Shown here in pieces: positions 24,725-33,489 of a DNA stretch of 64,000 bases (within the stretch, counting starts at the first letter, position 1; every line of letters begins with the position of its first letter). This DNA comes from SZUA-584 sp040768905 (lineage in GTDB: Bacteria > Bacillota > Clostridia > Christensenellales > SZUA-584), in assembly GCA_040768905.1 (NCBI GenBank), contig JAXGMA010000001.1:2410582-2474581 (forward strand), written 5' to 3'. A model generated the notes under the pieces. The model was not told the DNA's origin. It saw nothing but the letters and a program-made list of their open reading frames with translations, and ran no database searches. The translations under genes and the position numbers were made by a program.

Positions 24725-25249
24725 ATGATGGAAGCAGTCACCTTAAGGCAGGCACGGCTGATAAAAGACATGCAGCAGCAGATCGCATCAATAAGATCGC
24801 AAATGGAGCCATTATCCCCAAAAGAGCACTTCAAACCGCTGGATGCTCACCCTGTAGGTACGGTATACATTTCGGTTTTGCAGACTTCCCCGCAAGAGCT
24901 TTTTGGCGGCACATGGGAAGTTTATGGGCAGGGAAGGGTTTTGGCGGGTAAAAAAGACGATGATCCGGACTTTAATACGTCGGGGCATACAGGCGGAGCC
25001 AAAAGTGCCGTGATGACGCTGGCGCAGCTTGTCGGGCACGAGCATCAGATAGAATGGTACCAGGGACAGTTGGTGTCGCTGTCCGGAAACGGGGAAGGAA
25101 GCACAGAAAGCGGGTATCGTACGGGTTATTCTTCGGGCACCGTGCGCAGCGTTTCGCTGAGAGCCAGAACAAACACGAGCATTCCGCCCGATCCGATACC
25201 GGTTTTGCCCCCGTTTGTTGTCGTCAACATTTGGAGGCGCACAGCTTAG
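24725..25249 (+). CDS. Orphan phage tail/baseplate-like protein
   Basis: A 174-residue protein. A short N-terminal coiled-coil-like helix (about residues 4-28) is followed by PVGTVYISVLQTSPQELFGG, then TWEVYGQGRVLAGK and GAKSAVMTLAQLVGHEHQI, and a C-terminal PPFVVVNIWRR. The GT-Y-S-SP-LFGGTW and GRVLAG pattern is that of tail-fibre or baseplate proteins with collar-like folds. No other phage gene is nearby, and it has its own promoter and terminator. It may be a domesticated receptor-binding or surface protein. An AAGGAGAGG site precedes the ATG. Confidence 0.7.
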   Translation: MMEAVTLRQARLIKDMQQQIASIRSQMEPLSPKEHFKPLDAHPVGTVYISVLQTSPQELFGGTWEVYGQGRVLAGKKDDDPDFNTSGHTGGAKSAVMTLAQLVGHEHQIEWYQGQLVSLSGNGEGSTESGYRTGYSSGTVRSVSLRARTNTSIPPDPIPVLPPFVVVNIWRRTA

Positions 25250-25275
25250 CCCTTAAAAAAGAGGCGTCATACTTG

Positions 25276-25310
25276 ACCGCGCGGCAAAAACAGCAGCTGT
25301 GCGGTTTTTT
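25276..25310 (+). terminator. Terminator after the phage-tail-like gene
   Basis: ACCGCGCGGC pairs, with two G-U pairs, with GCTGTGCGGT around a ten-base loop, followed by six T residues. Confidence 0.8.
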
Positions 25311-25323
25311 AGTATCGCTTTTC

Positions 25324-25352
25324 TTTACGGCGCATTATTGCAGTGGTATACT
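25324..25352 (+). promoter_or_regulatory. Promoter of the ABC transporter operon
   Basis: TTTACG (25324-25329), a 17-base spacer and TATACT (25347-25352) preceded by TG. It begins the unit running through the ABC genes, lemA and the DUF2207 gene. Confidence 0.65.
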
Positions 25353-25383
25353 GGGAGGGTAATATTGACAACGGAGGTTTCAT

Positions 25384-26103
25384 ATGATTGAAATCAGCGG
25401 CGTATCAAAAACTTACGGCGGGAAAGTCAAAGCGCTTGACAACGTGACGCTCAATGTCGATGCGGGCTGTATCTATGGCTTCCTTGGGCCGAACGGCGCA
25501 GGCAAAACAACGATGATCAAGCTGATCGCGGGGATCCTCAATCCGGACAGCGGCACGATCTTTGTCAACGGCCGCGATGCAGTGAAGGATGCGCTGGCTT
25601 CAAAAATGAGTATCGGTTTTGTGCCGGATGACCCCAATATGTTTTTGCGGCTCAAAGGGATTGAATATCTTGCTTTTATGGCCGATATGTACGGCGTGCC
25701 GTCGGGTGAGCGCAGCGGAACCATCGAAAGGCTTGCCCGGCGCTTTGAAATGAGCAGTGCGCTTGCCGACAAGATCCACAGCTACTCGCACGGCATGCGC
25801 CAGAAGATCGTGATCATGGGGGCGCTGCTGCACCGTCCGCGGGTATGGATACTCGATGAGCCGATGACGGGGCTTGACCCAAAATCAGCTTTTGAACTCA
25901 AAACAATGATGCGTGAACAAGCTGACGCCGGCAATACGGTTTTCTTCTCCACGCATGTCCTTGAGGTCGCCGAAAAGGTGTGTGACAAAGTGGCGGTCAT
26001 CAACGCAGGGCGCATTTTATACGCAGGCGGAATAAAGGATATGAAAAAGAGCAGCGATGTATCGCTCGAAAAGATGTTTTTGGAGATGACACAAAATGCT
26101 TAA
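25384..26103 (+). CDS. ABC transporter ATP-binding protein
   Basis: A 239-residue ATPase of an ABC-2-type exporter. Walker A is GPNGAGKTT, the signature is SYSHGMRQK (a slightly variant LSGGQ), Walker B is VWILDEP and the switch histidine is in FFSTHVLE. It energises the membrane protein encoded next, whose start overlaps this gene's end by 8 bases. CGGAGG precedes the ATG. The substrate is unknown. Confidence 0.93.
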   Translation: MIEISGVSKTYGGKVKALDNVTLNVDAGCIYGFLGPNGAGKTTMIKLIAGILNPDSGTIFVNGRDAVKDALASKMSIGFVPDDPNMFLRLKGIEYLAFMADMYGVPSGERSGTIERLARRFEMSSALADKIHSYSHGMRQKIVIMGALLHRPRVWILDEPMTGLDPKSAFELKTMMREQADAGNTVFFSTHVLEVAEKVCDKVAVINAGRILYAGGIKDMKKSSDVSLEKMFLEMTQNA

Positions 26104-27730
26104 GACCTTCATACTGGCCAAAACTCTGCTTAAAAGCGGCGGGCTGCTTTCTGGGGAGAAAGGCCGCCGCCGCTGGTGGATCGTTGTTTTGCTGATCGCG
26201 GCGTTTGCGGCATTCGGGTTTTCTGTCGGGATGATGGCGCTTGGCCTTTACGACGTATTCGATGCCGCTGGGGCTGCCGACGCGCTCTTAACGCTTACGC
26301 TTGGTGCCACATCGGCCGTGATTTTTATGTTCGGTGTGTTTTATGCCGTATCGGTGATGTATCACGCGGACGATGTGCCTTTGCTGATGGCGCTTCCGCT
26401 GCGGCCTTATCAGATACTTGGCGGCAAATTTTTAACGCTTATTGTGTATGAGTATATATTTGAGGCTTTTATACTCCTGCCCGTTCTTCTCGTGTATGGA
26501 ATAAAAAGTGGCGGCGGCTTGCTTTATGCAGTGTATGCTGCGCTGGTCTTCCTCCTTCTGCCTGTTATAGCGCTGGTGATGGCGTGCGTGCTGGTGATGC
26601 TCGTGATGCGCTTTACGCGATTCGGGAAAAACAAGCAGCTTTTCAATTATATTGGCGGCATTATCGCCATGGCGCTTGCCGTGGGTTTTAATTTGGCGGT
26701 GCAGACGTCTATGCGCAGCATCGGCAGTGAGCAGATCACAGCATTTGTCTCCGGCGAAAAGTCTTTGAACGCGTTGCTGGGACATATTTTCCCCGGCATT
26801 GGCTTTGCTTCCGCCGCGCTGACGAAAAGCGCTGCGATAGCGGGCCTTTTTAATCTTGCGCTGTTTGTGCTTTGCATCATTGCAGCGCTGGCTGTATTTA
26901 TGGGATTGGGGCAGTTGGTTTATTTCAAAGGGCTTAGCGGTGTCACCGAGGCGTCTGCCAAGCGCAGGCAGATTTCCCATGAAGAATTGGGCAGAAAGAC
27001 CGCGCATACGCCTTTAGTCAGGGCCTGTCTGAAAAAAGAGCTGCTGATGCTTGTCCGCTCGCCGGTCGCCTTTCTAAACTGTGTGCTGATGAATTTCATA
27101 TGGCCCGTGCTGCTTTTATTTATGGCCGTGGGCAGCGGAGAATCCTTGGATACCATCCGTGTGCTGCTTTCAAATTTGGATGAAAGCCTGATACTGGCTG
27201 TGTTTGTGGGCTTCTGCGCGTTTGTTTCATCGGCAAATGCCATCACGAGCACAGCGCTGTCCCGAGAAGGAAAAACGCTTTTTGTGATGAAATATATACC
27301 TGTGGCATTAAAAAAACAGGTAGACGCAAAAGCGCTTTCGGGGCTTTTGTTATCCGGAATATCGATAATGATGCTGACGATTGCCGGCTTTTTGCTCGGC
27401 ATAAACATATGGGTACTGCTTGCGGCGCTTGTGATTGGCTTTATGGCTGCGGCTGCCAGCGCATATGCCGGGCTGCTGATCGACGCAGCAAACCCCAAGC
27501 TCAACTGGATGACCGAACAGCAAGCCATCAAGCAGAACCTCAACGTGGTGCTGCATATGCTTGCCGGCCTGCTTTTCGCGCTGCTGATCATTCTTCCCGT
27601 ATTGCTCACAGGACTGGGGGCAGTCTTAACGGTCGTATATCTTGTGGCAGTTTCGGGCATTGCGGCGCTGGTTTTCAGTGTGTGCGGAGCCCGCAGCGTT
27701 GCAGCAAAGATAGAAAAAATGAACGTCTGA
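26096..27730 (+). CDS. ABC exporter membrane subunit
   Basis: A 544-residue membrane protein with about twelve hydrophobic helices, overlapping the ATPase gene by 8 bases and thus coupled to it. It resembles putative large ABC exporter permeases of Firmicutes; VMYHADDVPLLMALPLRP near residue 90 and REGKTLFVMKYIPVALKKQV near residue 390 are typical cytoplasmic loops. Substrate unknown. The downstream lemA and DUF2207 genes are in the same direction with small gaps. Confidence 0.85.
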   Translation: MLKTFILAKTLLKSGGLLSGEKGRRRWWIVVLLIAAFAAFGFSVGMMALGLYDVFDAAGAADALLTLTLGATSAVIFMFGVFYAVSVMYHADDVPLLMALPLRPYQILGGKFLTLIVYEYIFEAFILLPVLLVYGIKSGGGLLYAVYAALVFLLLPVIALVMACVLVMLVMRFTRFGKNKQLFNYIGGIIAMALAVGFNLAVQTSMRSIGSEQITAFVSGEKSLNALLGHIFPGIGFASAALTKSAAIAGLFNLALFVLCIIAALAVFMGLGQLVYFKGLSGVTEASAKRRQISHEELGRKTAHTPLVRACLKKELLMLVRSPVAFLNCVLMNFIWPVLLLFMAVGSGESLDTIRVLLSNLDESLILAVFVGFCAFVSSANAITSTALSREGKTLFVMKYIPVALKKQVDAKALSGLLLSGISIMMLTIAGFLLGINIWVLLAALVIGFMAAAASAYAGLLIDAANPKLNWMTEQQAIKQNLNVVLHMLAGLLFALLIILPVLLTGLGAVLTVVYLVAVSGIAALVFSVCGARSVAAKIEKMNV

Positions 27731-27762
27731 GCACTATAATATATTAAGGAGGGCATTTTTCT

Positions 27763-28317
27763 ATGGTAGTCGTATATGTATTGGGCGGCTTGGCGCTGAT
27801 TCTCATCATATGGGCGATTGCAGCCTACAACGGGTTTGTGAAACTGAGAAACAGTATCGAAGAGGCATTTTCCACGATGGACGTGTACCTCAAAAAGCGG
27901 TATGACCTGATCCCCAATCTTGTCGAAACGGTCAAGGGCTACGCGACGCACGAAAGGGAGACGCTTGACAAGGTAATCTCTGCGCGCAACATGGCGGCAT
28001 CCGCGACCACGCTTGAAGGAAGGATCGAGGGCGAAAACGCGCTGGCGGGCACGCTTAAAAGCCTGTTTGCAGTGGCAGAGGCTTACCCTGATCTAAAGGC
28101 CAACACCAGTTTCCTCCAGCTGCAGGGGGAGCTTCGGCAGATCGAAGATGAAGTCGCAAATTCGAGAAAGTACTACAACGCAGTCGTCAAAACTTACAAC
28201 ACAAAGCGCGAGGTGTTCCCGAGTGCCATCATTGCCGGCATGTTCAAGTTCGAGAAGAAGCCGTTGTTCGAGGTTTCGGAGCAAGCCGAGAGGGAAGCCG
28301 TCAAAGTGCAGTTTTAG
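27763..28317 (+). CDS. lemA: LemA family protein
   Basis: A 184-residue protein with one N-terminal membrane helix and a long helical domain carrying the LemA signature: YNGFVKLRNSIEEAFSTMDV, KKRYDLIPNLVETVKGYA, then YYNAVVKTYNTKREVFPS. LemA proteins are membrane-anchored helical bundles of poorly known function, often paired with Gly-rich DUF2207 or TPM-domain proteins, as here. AAGGAGG precedes the ATG. Confidence 0.93.
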   Translation: MVVVYVLGGLALILIIWAIAAYNGFVKLRNSIEEAFSTMDVYLKKRYDLIPNLVETVKGYATHERETLDKVISARNMAASATTLEGRIEGENALAGTLKSLFAVAEAYPDLKANTSFLQLQGELRQIEDEVANSRKYYNAVVKTYNTKREVFPSAIIAGMFKFEKKPLFEVSEQAEREAVKVQF

Positions 28318-28376
28318 TGCGTCTATGCCGCATAGAAGAACTCAAATCATGCTGCTGATAACCTAAGGAGGGCTTC

Positions 28377-30272
28377 ATGAAAAAGCTGGTGATGGCTGCG
28401 CTGGTCCTGGTGATGCTTTGCATTCCGGGCGCGGCTCTGGCCGATGAGTACTATGACATCATAAGCCATGATGTACATATCACAGTCGGCGAAAACAACG
28501 TGATCGATGTGGTCGAAACGCTGACGCTCGATTACAATCAACCCCGGCGCGGATTCTATTATGAACTACAGACAAGAGGCAATCTCCGCCGGGACATTGA
28601 ACCAAGATGGTCAAAATACAACTACAGGGTTTTTGATTTTAAAGTGCATGGCCATGAATTCGAGCTCTCGCGCGAGGATGATTTTCTTGTTGCAAGAATA
28701 GGCAGCCCTGACAGTACGGTGATGGGAGAAACACAATACGTGATTTCTTACAAATGTGATATCGGCGCTGACCGAATTGATGCATTTGATGAATTCTACT
28801 GGAACCTTATATACTGCAACACATATAACACCATAGAGAGCGCGCGCTTCGTCATTGACATGCCCAAGGCTTTTGATACTGAGTTAACCGGAGTCGGCCT
28901 AGGCCGCTACGGAGAAGCGGACACATCGGCCGTTTACTGGGAAAAAGAAGGCAACACCATCAGCGGCCATGTTTTGCGGCCGATCGAGGGCGGAGAGTAT
29001 TTGACAGCGCGCATACAGCTTCCGGAAAGCTATTTTGTCGGCGCGAGGGATCCTGTTGCAAACTGGACAATGGCCGTTTACATCGTCAGCGGTTTATGCG
29101 TGCTTCTTGCTTTTTTGCTCTGGGCTGCATTCGGGCGAGACGGGCGGCTGTTCCCCACCGTTGAATTCTATCCGCCGGAAGGCATGACGCCTGCCGAAAC
29201 GGGTTATGTGATAGACGGCTGTGTGGATGACAAGGATGTGGTGTCGCTGATCCTTTACTGGGCAGATAAGGGCTATCTTGAGATTGTGGAAAAGGAAAAA
29301 GGCCAGTTTGAGCTTGTCAAACTCAAAGATCTGGAGGATGCAAAGAGCTTTGAAAAACCAATGTTCAGCAAGCTTTTCGCAAGCGGCGATGCGGTCGCGG
29401 TATCCAGCTTGAAATACACGTTCTACAGCACGATGGATACGACCAAGACAGCTGTGAAGAATTATTTTGAAGGTGCAAAGCAAAGGCAGTTGTTTACACC
29501 GCAATCAAAACGCGCACGGGTGGCTATGGGCATTATCACCATGATCCCTATCGCGCTCACGCTTTTTTGGGCGGTATTTACTGATACCAACGAGTGGCTC
29601 TTTGGCATTATTTTTGCCGTGATCGGCGCCGCCTTGATCAGCATGCCCGTATTCTTACTGGCGCGTGTGGCACAAAAATGGCGGTCAACCAAGAAAGGAA
29701 GCCGGATCGCACAGCTTATAGGCTCGGTCGTTGTGCTTGCGGCGGTGCTTGCCCTCTATATGGTCATCATGCCTGTGTTTAATGAAAACATCGGGTTTGC
29801 CGTGCTGCTCGTGACAGCGCTTTCTACGGTCGCGCTGCTGCTGCTGACCATCATTATGCACAAGCACACCAAACAGGGCAAAGAATGGCTCGCAAAGATC
29901 ATCGGTTTCAAAGAGTTTATCGACAAGGCAGAGAAGGACAGGATCCTCGTGCTTGTTGAGCAAAACCCGTCCTATTTTTACAATGTGCTGCCGTACGCCT
30001 ATGTGCTGGGCGTCACGGACAAGTGGGCGAAGAAATTTGAAGGCATTGGCGTTGCGCCGCCGACGTGGTACCATGGTTACTACGGCGTTTCTGCCTTCAG
30101 CACCATCATGTTTACGTCGTTGATCTCGCGCAGCATGACGAGCTTTCAGACGAATATGGTATCGCGGCCAAGCTCGAGCGGCGGCGGCGGAGGATTTAGC
30201 GGCGGCGGTTTCGGCGGAGGTGGTTTCTCCGGCGGCGGCGGAGGCGGCGGAGGCGCAGGCAGGAGCTGGTAG
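28377..30272 (+). CDS. DUF2207 membrane protein with Gly-rich tail
   Basis: A 631-residue protein: signal peptide (residues 1-22), an extracytoplasmic DUF2207 domain of about 200 residues (VIDVVETLTLDYNQPRRGFY), a membrane helix, a cytoplasmic segment with CVDDKDVVSLILYWADKGYL, two or three more helices, and a C-terminal tail that is almost only Gly, Ser and Phe (over 30 residues). This is the usual partner of LemA. AAGGAGG precedes the ATG and a strong terminator follows. The function is unknown. Confidence 0.9.
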   Translation: MKKLVMAALVLVMLCIPGAALADEYYDIISHDVHITVGENNVIDVVETLTLDYNQPRRGFYYELQTRGNLRRDIEPRWSKYNYRVFDFKVHGHEFELSREDDFLVARIGSPDSTVMGETQYVISYKCDIGADRIDAFDEFYWNLIYCNTYNTIESARFVIDMPKAFDTELTGVGLGRYGEADTSAVYWEKEGNTISGHVLRPIEGGEYLTARIQLPESYFVGARDPVANWTMAVYIVSGLCVLLAFLLWAAFGRDGRLFPTVEFYPPEGMTPAETGYVIDGCVDDKDVVSLILYWADKGYLEIVEKEKGQFELVKLKDLEDAKSFEKPMFSKLFASGDAVAVSSLKYTFYSTMDTTKTAVKNYFEGAKQRQLFTPQSKRARVAMGIITMIPIALTLFWAVFTDTNEWLFGIIFAVIGAALISMPVFLLARVAQKWRSTKKGSRIAQLIGSVVVLAAVLALYMVIMPVFNENIGFAVLLVTALSTVALLLLTIIMHKHTKQGKEWLAKIIGFKEFIDKAEKDRILVLVEQNPSYFYNVLPYAYVLGVTDKWAKKFEGIGVAPPTWYHGYYGVSAFSTIMFTSLISRSMTSFQTNMVSRPSSSGGGGGFSGGGFGGGGFSGGGGGGGGAGRSW

Positions 30273-30283
30273 AAAATTTGCTC

Positions 30284-30312
30284 AAAGAGGGCTCACATGG
30301 GCCCTCTTTTTT
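30284..30312 (+). terminator. Terminator of the ABC-lemA-DUF2207 operon
   Basis: AAAGAGGGC pairs with GCCCTCTTTT around a seven-base loop, with six T residues. A strong rho-independent terminator. Confidence 0.9.
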
Positions 30313-30454
30313 GATAAAAAGACATATTGCCGACCCGTATAAATGAAAATTAAGCAAAATTTAAGTATAGCTGTTAAAGGTCACAGCCAAAACGACGATA
30401 GTTTTTTTATAAGGCTTTTTAAAACTCAGCATGAATTTTTGGAGGGAATGCGTT

Positions 30455-30955
30455 TTGGACATAAATCGGTATCAAACAATGCAAGAAAACAAGGATACAC
30501 AATGCGGCAGATATTTGCTGTTTTCCATCGGCAACGAAGTTTACGGCATCGAAATACTTTTTGTCACTGAAATCCTCGGCACACAGGCTATAAAGCCGTT
30601 GCCTGATATGCCTGGTTATATGAAAGGCGTTATCGGTCTGCGCGGCAAGACCATACCGGTCATCGATATGCGCTTGCGGTTCACAAAGCAGGCTGAGAAG
30701 GACACGGAAAAAACATGCATTGTTGTGATCAATGCAAAAGCATATTGCGCAGGGCTGATCGTGGATGAGGTAAAAGAAGTGTTGGAAATCGAGGAGAAAG
30801 ACATCTCAGCGCCTCCGATGTTAGAACCGGGGAAAAGCAGCCGGTATATCAGCGGCATCGGGAAGGTGGGCGATCAAGTCAAGCTGATCATCAACTGTGA
30901 AAGGCTGTTTACGGATAAAGAGGCAAAGCAAATCCAAGATATACAAGCGGAATGA
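30455..30955 (+). CDS. cheW: CheW-like chemotaxis coupling protein
   Basis: A 166-residue CheW domain: GRYLLFSIGNEVYGIEILFV, the central MKGVIGLRGKTIPVIDMRLR, and a late YISGIGKVGDQVKLIIN. CheW links chemoreceptors to the kinase CheA. No CheA, receptor or flagellar gene is in the window, so it is an orphan copy. The start is probably TTG 30455: GGAGGG ends 8 bases upstream, whereas the in-frame ATG 30431 lies before that site. Confidence 0.9.
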   Translation: MDINRYQTMQENKDTQCGRYLLFSIGNEVYGIEILFVTEILGTQAIKPLPDMPGYMKGVIGLRGKTIPVIDMRLRFTKQAEKDTEKTCIVVINAKAYCAGLIVDEVKEVLEIEEKDISAPPMLEPGKSSRYISGIGKVGDQVKLIINCERLFTDKEAKQIQDIQAE

Positions 30956-31168
30956 GAACAAGATGATGATTGGAGGCCGTACACAACGATCAAAAATACA
31001 AGGCCGAAGGGAAGGCCGGGTATTGGAGACTGAAGCCTTCTACAAGAACAAAGGCAGAGTGAAAGAATGACTGATAAAGATAAGGGACAGGCTTATCCTG
31101 CCCCTTGGTAAGGGCGCGGATTTTAAAAAACTGCTACGTGCATAAGTAAATATTCCGGGAAAACTATC

Positions 31169-31486
31169 TTATTTTGGGCGGTATGTCAGGCAGTTGCATA
31201 TAACCATATCGTGCGGGTCGTCAATTTTTACTGCATGAGCATGGCATCGGAACGATTGGTTATACGCGCATCCGGATACATTGCAGGTAATATTGGGAGG
31301 AGCGCTTAACTCCTCGCCGAACTCTGATTCCGTATCCAGATATGCCGCTGCGACAAAGCTGTTTTCATCTGTGTAGGTATCGCAAAACGTCTCATCGGCG
31401 CTTTTGCTGACCAAGATGGCTTTGGCGCTGCATTGCTGGTCATGATTGTGTACGCAGCTGACTGCGCTGCAGCTAAGAGATTTCAT
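31169..31486 (-). CDS. Protein with two DUF1540 domains
   Basis: A 105-residue cysteine-rich protein with two copies of the DUF1540 pattern: SCSAVSCVHNHDQQCSAKAI with a later FCDTYT, and ITCNVSGCAYNQSFRCHAHAVK with a later CNCLTY. DUF1540 domains are thought to bind metal through these cysteines; function unknown. The ATG lies 5 bases after the stop of the upstream single-domain gene, so the two form an operon. A long in-frame extension upstream is rejected since it overlaps that gene. Confidence 0.8.
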   Translation of the reverse strand: MKSLSCSAVSCVHNHDQQCSAKAILVSKSADETFCDTYTDENSFVAAAYLDTESEFGEELSAPPNITCNVSGCAYNQSFRCHAHAVKIDDPHDMVICNCLTYRPK

Positions 31487-31491
31487 GTCTG

Positions 31492-31659
31492 TCAGGCCTT
31501 GCGCAAAAAGCTTTGGCACATGCTGTCTTCCGCGGATTCTGCGTTGCCGGAGAGCGGGCTGACATGAATGCTGGAAAGCTCGCAATGATCTTCCTGGCCA
31601 TGGTATCTGCACGTATCGACCGTGCATATGATGGACTGTCTTTTGTTTTGGTGCATAGG
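31492..31659 (-). CDS. Single DUF1540-domain protein
   Basis: A 55-residue protein with one DUF1540 unit: IICTVDTCRYHGQEDHCELS, then SMCQSFLRK. AAGGAGG lies 9 bases ahead of ATG 31659. It is the first gene of a two-gene unit of DUF1540 proteins transcribed away from rho. Confidence 0.75.
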   Translation of the reverse strand, partial: PMHQNKRQSIICTVDTCRYHGQEDHCELSSIHVSPLSGNAESAEDSMCQSFLRKA

Positions 31660-31788
31660 TTTCCTCCTTGAAACTTTTCTATGGTTATTATGCCGCGCGT
31701 GATGAGAGACTATGTGCAGCAATATGGGTATCGGCTGTTTGTAAAATAGAATTTTTTAGGTATTATTGTCGCACATTTGCAGATGCTA

Positions 31789-31818
31789 TTGACAATATAT
31801 CAGAAAAGAGAATATAAT
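31789..31818 (+). promoter_or_regulatory. Promoter of rho
   Basis: TTGACA (31789-31794) and TATAAT (31813-31818), both perfect, with an 18-base spacer. A leader of about 120 bases lies between it and the rho start, possibly used for autoregulation as known for rho in other bacteria. Confidence 0.8.
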
Positions 31819-31944
31819 TAACAGAGTCAAGTGGCTGGAACTTCTTGAAGTACGTTGAATCCCAATATTTATAATAAAATTGACGGGTATGCGTTTTTAC
31901 TGTGTCTGGCATTCTTATTTTTCTATAATTAAAGGAGAACGATT

Positions 31945-33477
31945 TTGGATATCAGTTTGCTCAAAGAAAAGAGCCTGATGGATTTACGCGAGATCGCAAA
32001 AATGGCGGGTATCAAGTCTGTCACCAAATACCGTAAGGGTGAACTTCTCGACATGCTGTATGAGCTCGACAGGAAAGCGCGGGCTGAGCAGCTCGTGCAG
32101 GATTTACCCGAAGAAGATGATAACATCAATGAATACAGCGTGTATGAGGATATACGCAGCGATGCGCATGCCCATCCGTATCAGCATGAGGTGATCAGCG
32201 GCGATGAACAGCGCGAACAGACGCATCAGGAGTCTCTGCCTGGCGAGGAAAAGAAGATCATTGAGTATGTGATGGGCAACGATGCGGTCAATGAACTGCT
32301 TAACAAGGGTGATTGCGGTGATGCCCTCGGAATACTCGAAGTGCTGCCTGAAGGCTATGGTTTTCTTCGCAGCGAAAATTATCTGCCCGGCAACAAAGAC
32401 GTTTATGTGTCCATGGCGCAGATCCGCAAATTCAATTTAAAGACCGGAGATAAAGTTAGAGGCAAAACGCGTCCCGCGAAAGATTCGGAAAAACTCAATG
32501 CTTTGCTATATATAGAACAGGTCAATGATGACACCGTTGATAAATGCCTGACACGCAGGCCTTTTGAGGAGCTTACGCCCATTCATCCTGATAAGCGGTT
32601 TACGCTGGAGCGCACAATCGCCTCGCGTGATCTTGCGATCAGGCTGATTGATCTTATATCGCCCATTGGCAAAGGCCAAAGAGGGCTTATCGTCTCGCCG
32701 CCCAAAGCAGGCAAGACCATTATGCTCAAAAAGATCGCCAACAGCATCACCGCCAATTATCCGGACGTCAATTTGATCGTGCTGCTCATCGACGAGCGGC
32801 CTGAGGAAGTGACCGATATGCAGCGCTCGACTAAGGCTGAAGTCGTTTACTCTACGTTCGACGAAAAGCCGGAAAACCATACGCGGGTGTCTGAGATGGT
32901 GATCGAGCGCGCCAAACGCCTTGTGGAGCAAGGCAAAGATGTTGTCGTCCTGCTGGACAGCATCACGCGCTTAGCGCGCGCCTACAACCTCATCATACCG
33001 CCGACCGGACGCACACTTTCAGGCGGCCTGGATCCCGGTTCGCTCTACAAACCAAAACGATTTTTCGGGGCGGCACGCAACATCGAGTTTGGCGGCAGCC
33101 TGACGATCATCGCGACGGCTCTGGTGGATACAGGTTCGCGCATGGATGAGATCATCTACGAAGAATTCAAGGGTACAGGCAATATGGAGATCCATCTTGA
33201 CCGCCGTTTGTCAGAAAAACGTATTTTCCCGGCGATCGATCTGCAGAAATCCAGCACGCGCCGCGAAGAGCTGCTGCTTTCCAAAAGTGAGCTTGAAGGC
33301 ATGTGGACGATTAGGAAGGTGATGTCGGGCGGCAATACTGCCGAGGTTGCCGAACAGCTTATCGGCATGCTTGCCAAAACACAGACCAACGAAGCGTTTT
33401 TGGAGAAGCTGAAAAGCTGGATGAGTGTCTGGGATAAGGAAGGCTATAACTTCACACCCAAAAGAGGGGGATACTAA
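31945..33477 (+). CDS. rho: Transcription termination factor Rho
   Basis: A 510-residue hexameric RNA helicase. It has an N-terminal Rho-N domain (LMDLREIAKMAGIKSVTKYR), an acidic insert of about 90 residues, an RNA-binding cold-shock fold (GYGFLRSENYLPG) and an ATPase core with Walker A SPPKAGKTIMLK, Walker B VVLLDSITRLARAYN and the Q/R-loop region GGLDPGSLYKPKRF. The acidic insert makes it longer than E. coli Rho (419). The start is a TTG with AAAGGAGAA upstream. The next gene begins 12 bases after its stop. Confidence 0.97.
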   Translation: MDISLLKEKSLMDLREIAKMAGIKSVTKYRKGELLDMLYELDRKARAEQLVQDLPEEDDNINEYSVYEDIRSDAHAHPYQHEVISGDEQREQTHQESLPGEEKKIIEYVMGNDAVNELLNKGDCGDALGILEVLPEGYGFLRSENYLPGNKDVYVSMAQIRKFNLKTGDKVRGKTRPAKDSEKLNALLYIEQVNDDTVDKCLTRRPFEELTPIHPDKRFTLERTIASRDLAIRLIDLISPIGKGQRGLIVSPPKAGKTIMLKKIANSITANYPDVNLIVLLIDERPEEVTDMQRSTKAEVVYSTFDEKPENHTRVSEMVIERAKRLVEQGKDVVVLLDSITRLARAYNLIIPPTGRTLSGGLDPGSLYKPKRFFGAARNIEFGGSLTIIATALVDTGSRMDEIIYEEFKGTGNMEIHLDRRLSEKRIFPAIDLQKSSTRREELLLSKSELEGMWTIRKVMSGGNTAEVAEQLIGMLAKTQTNEAFLEKLKSWMSVWDKEGYNFTPKRGGY

Positions 33478-33489
33478 CCGAAAAGCAAC

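Noticed and set aside
26920..27951. Minus-strand reading frame of 343 codons
   Set aside because: It is the antisense shadow of the ABC exporter subunit and lemA; no ribosome site and low-complexity Ser/Thr-rich sequence.
30315..30336. TAAA followed by GCCGACCC upstream of cheW, like a sigma-D (flagellar) promoter
   Set aside because: The spacer is only 10 bases instead of about 15, and the second element is imperfect.
31077..31109. GC-rich inverted repeat after cheW
   Set aside because: The stem GGGACAGG/CCTGCCCC has no T run after it, so a terminator cannot be claimed; it is left unassigned.
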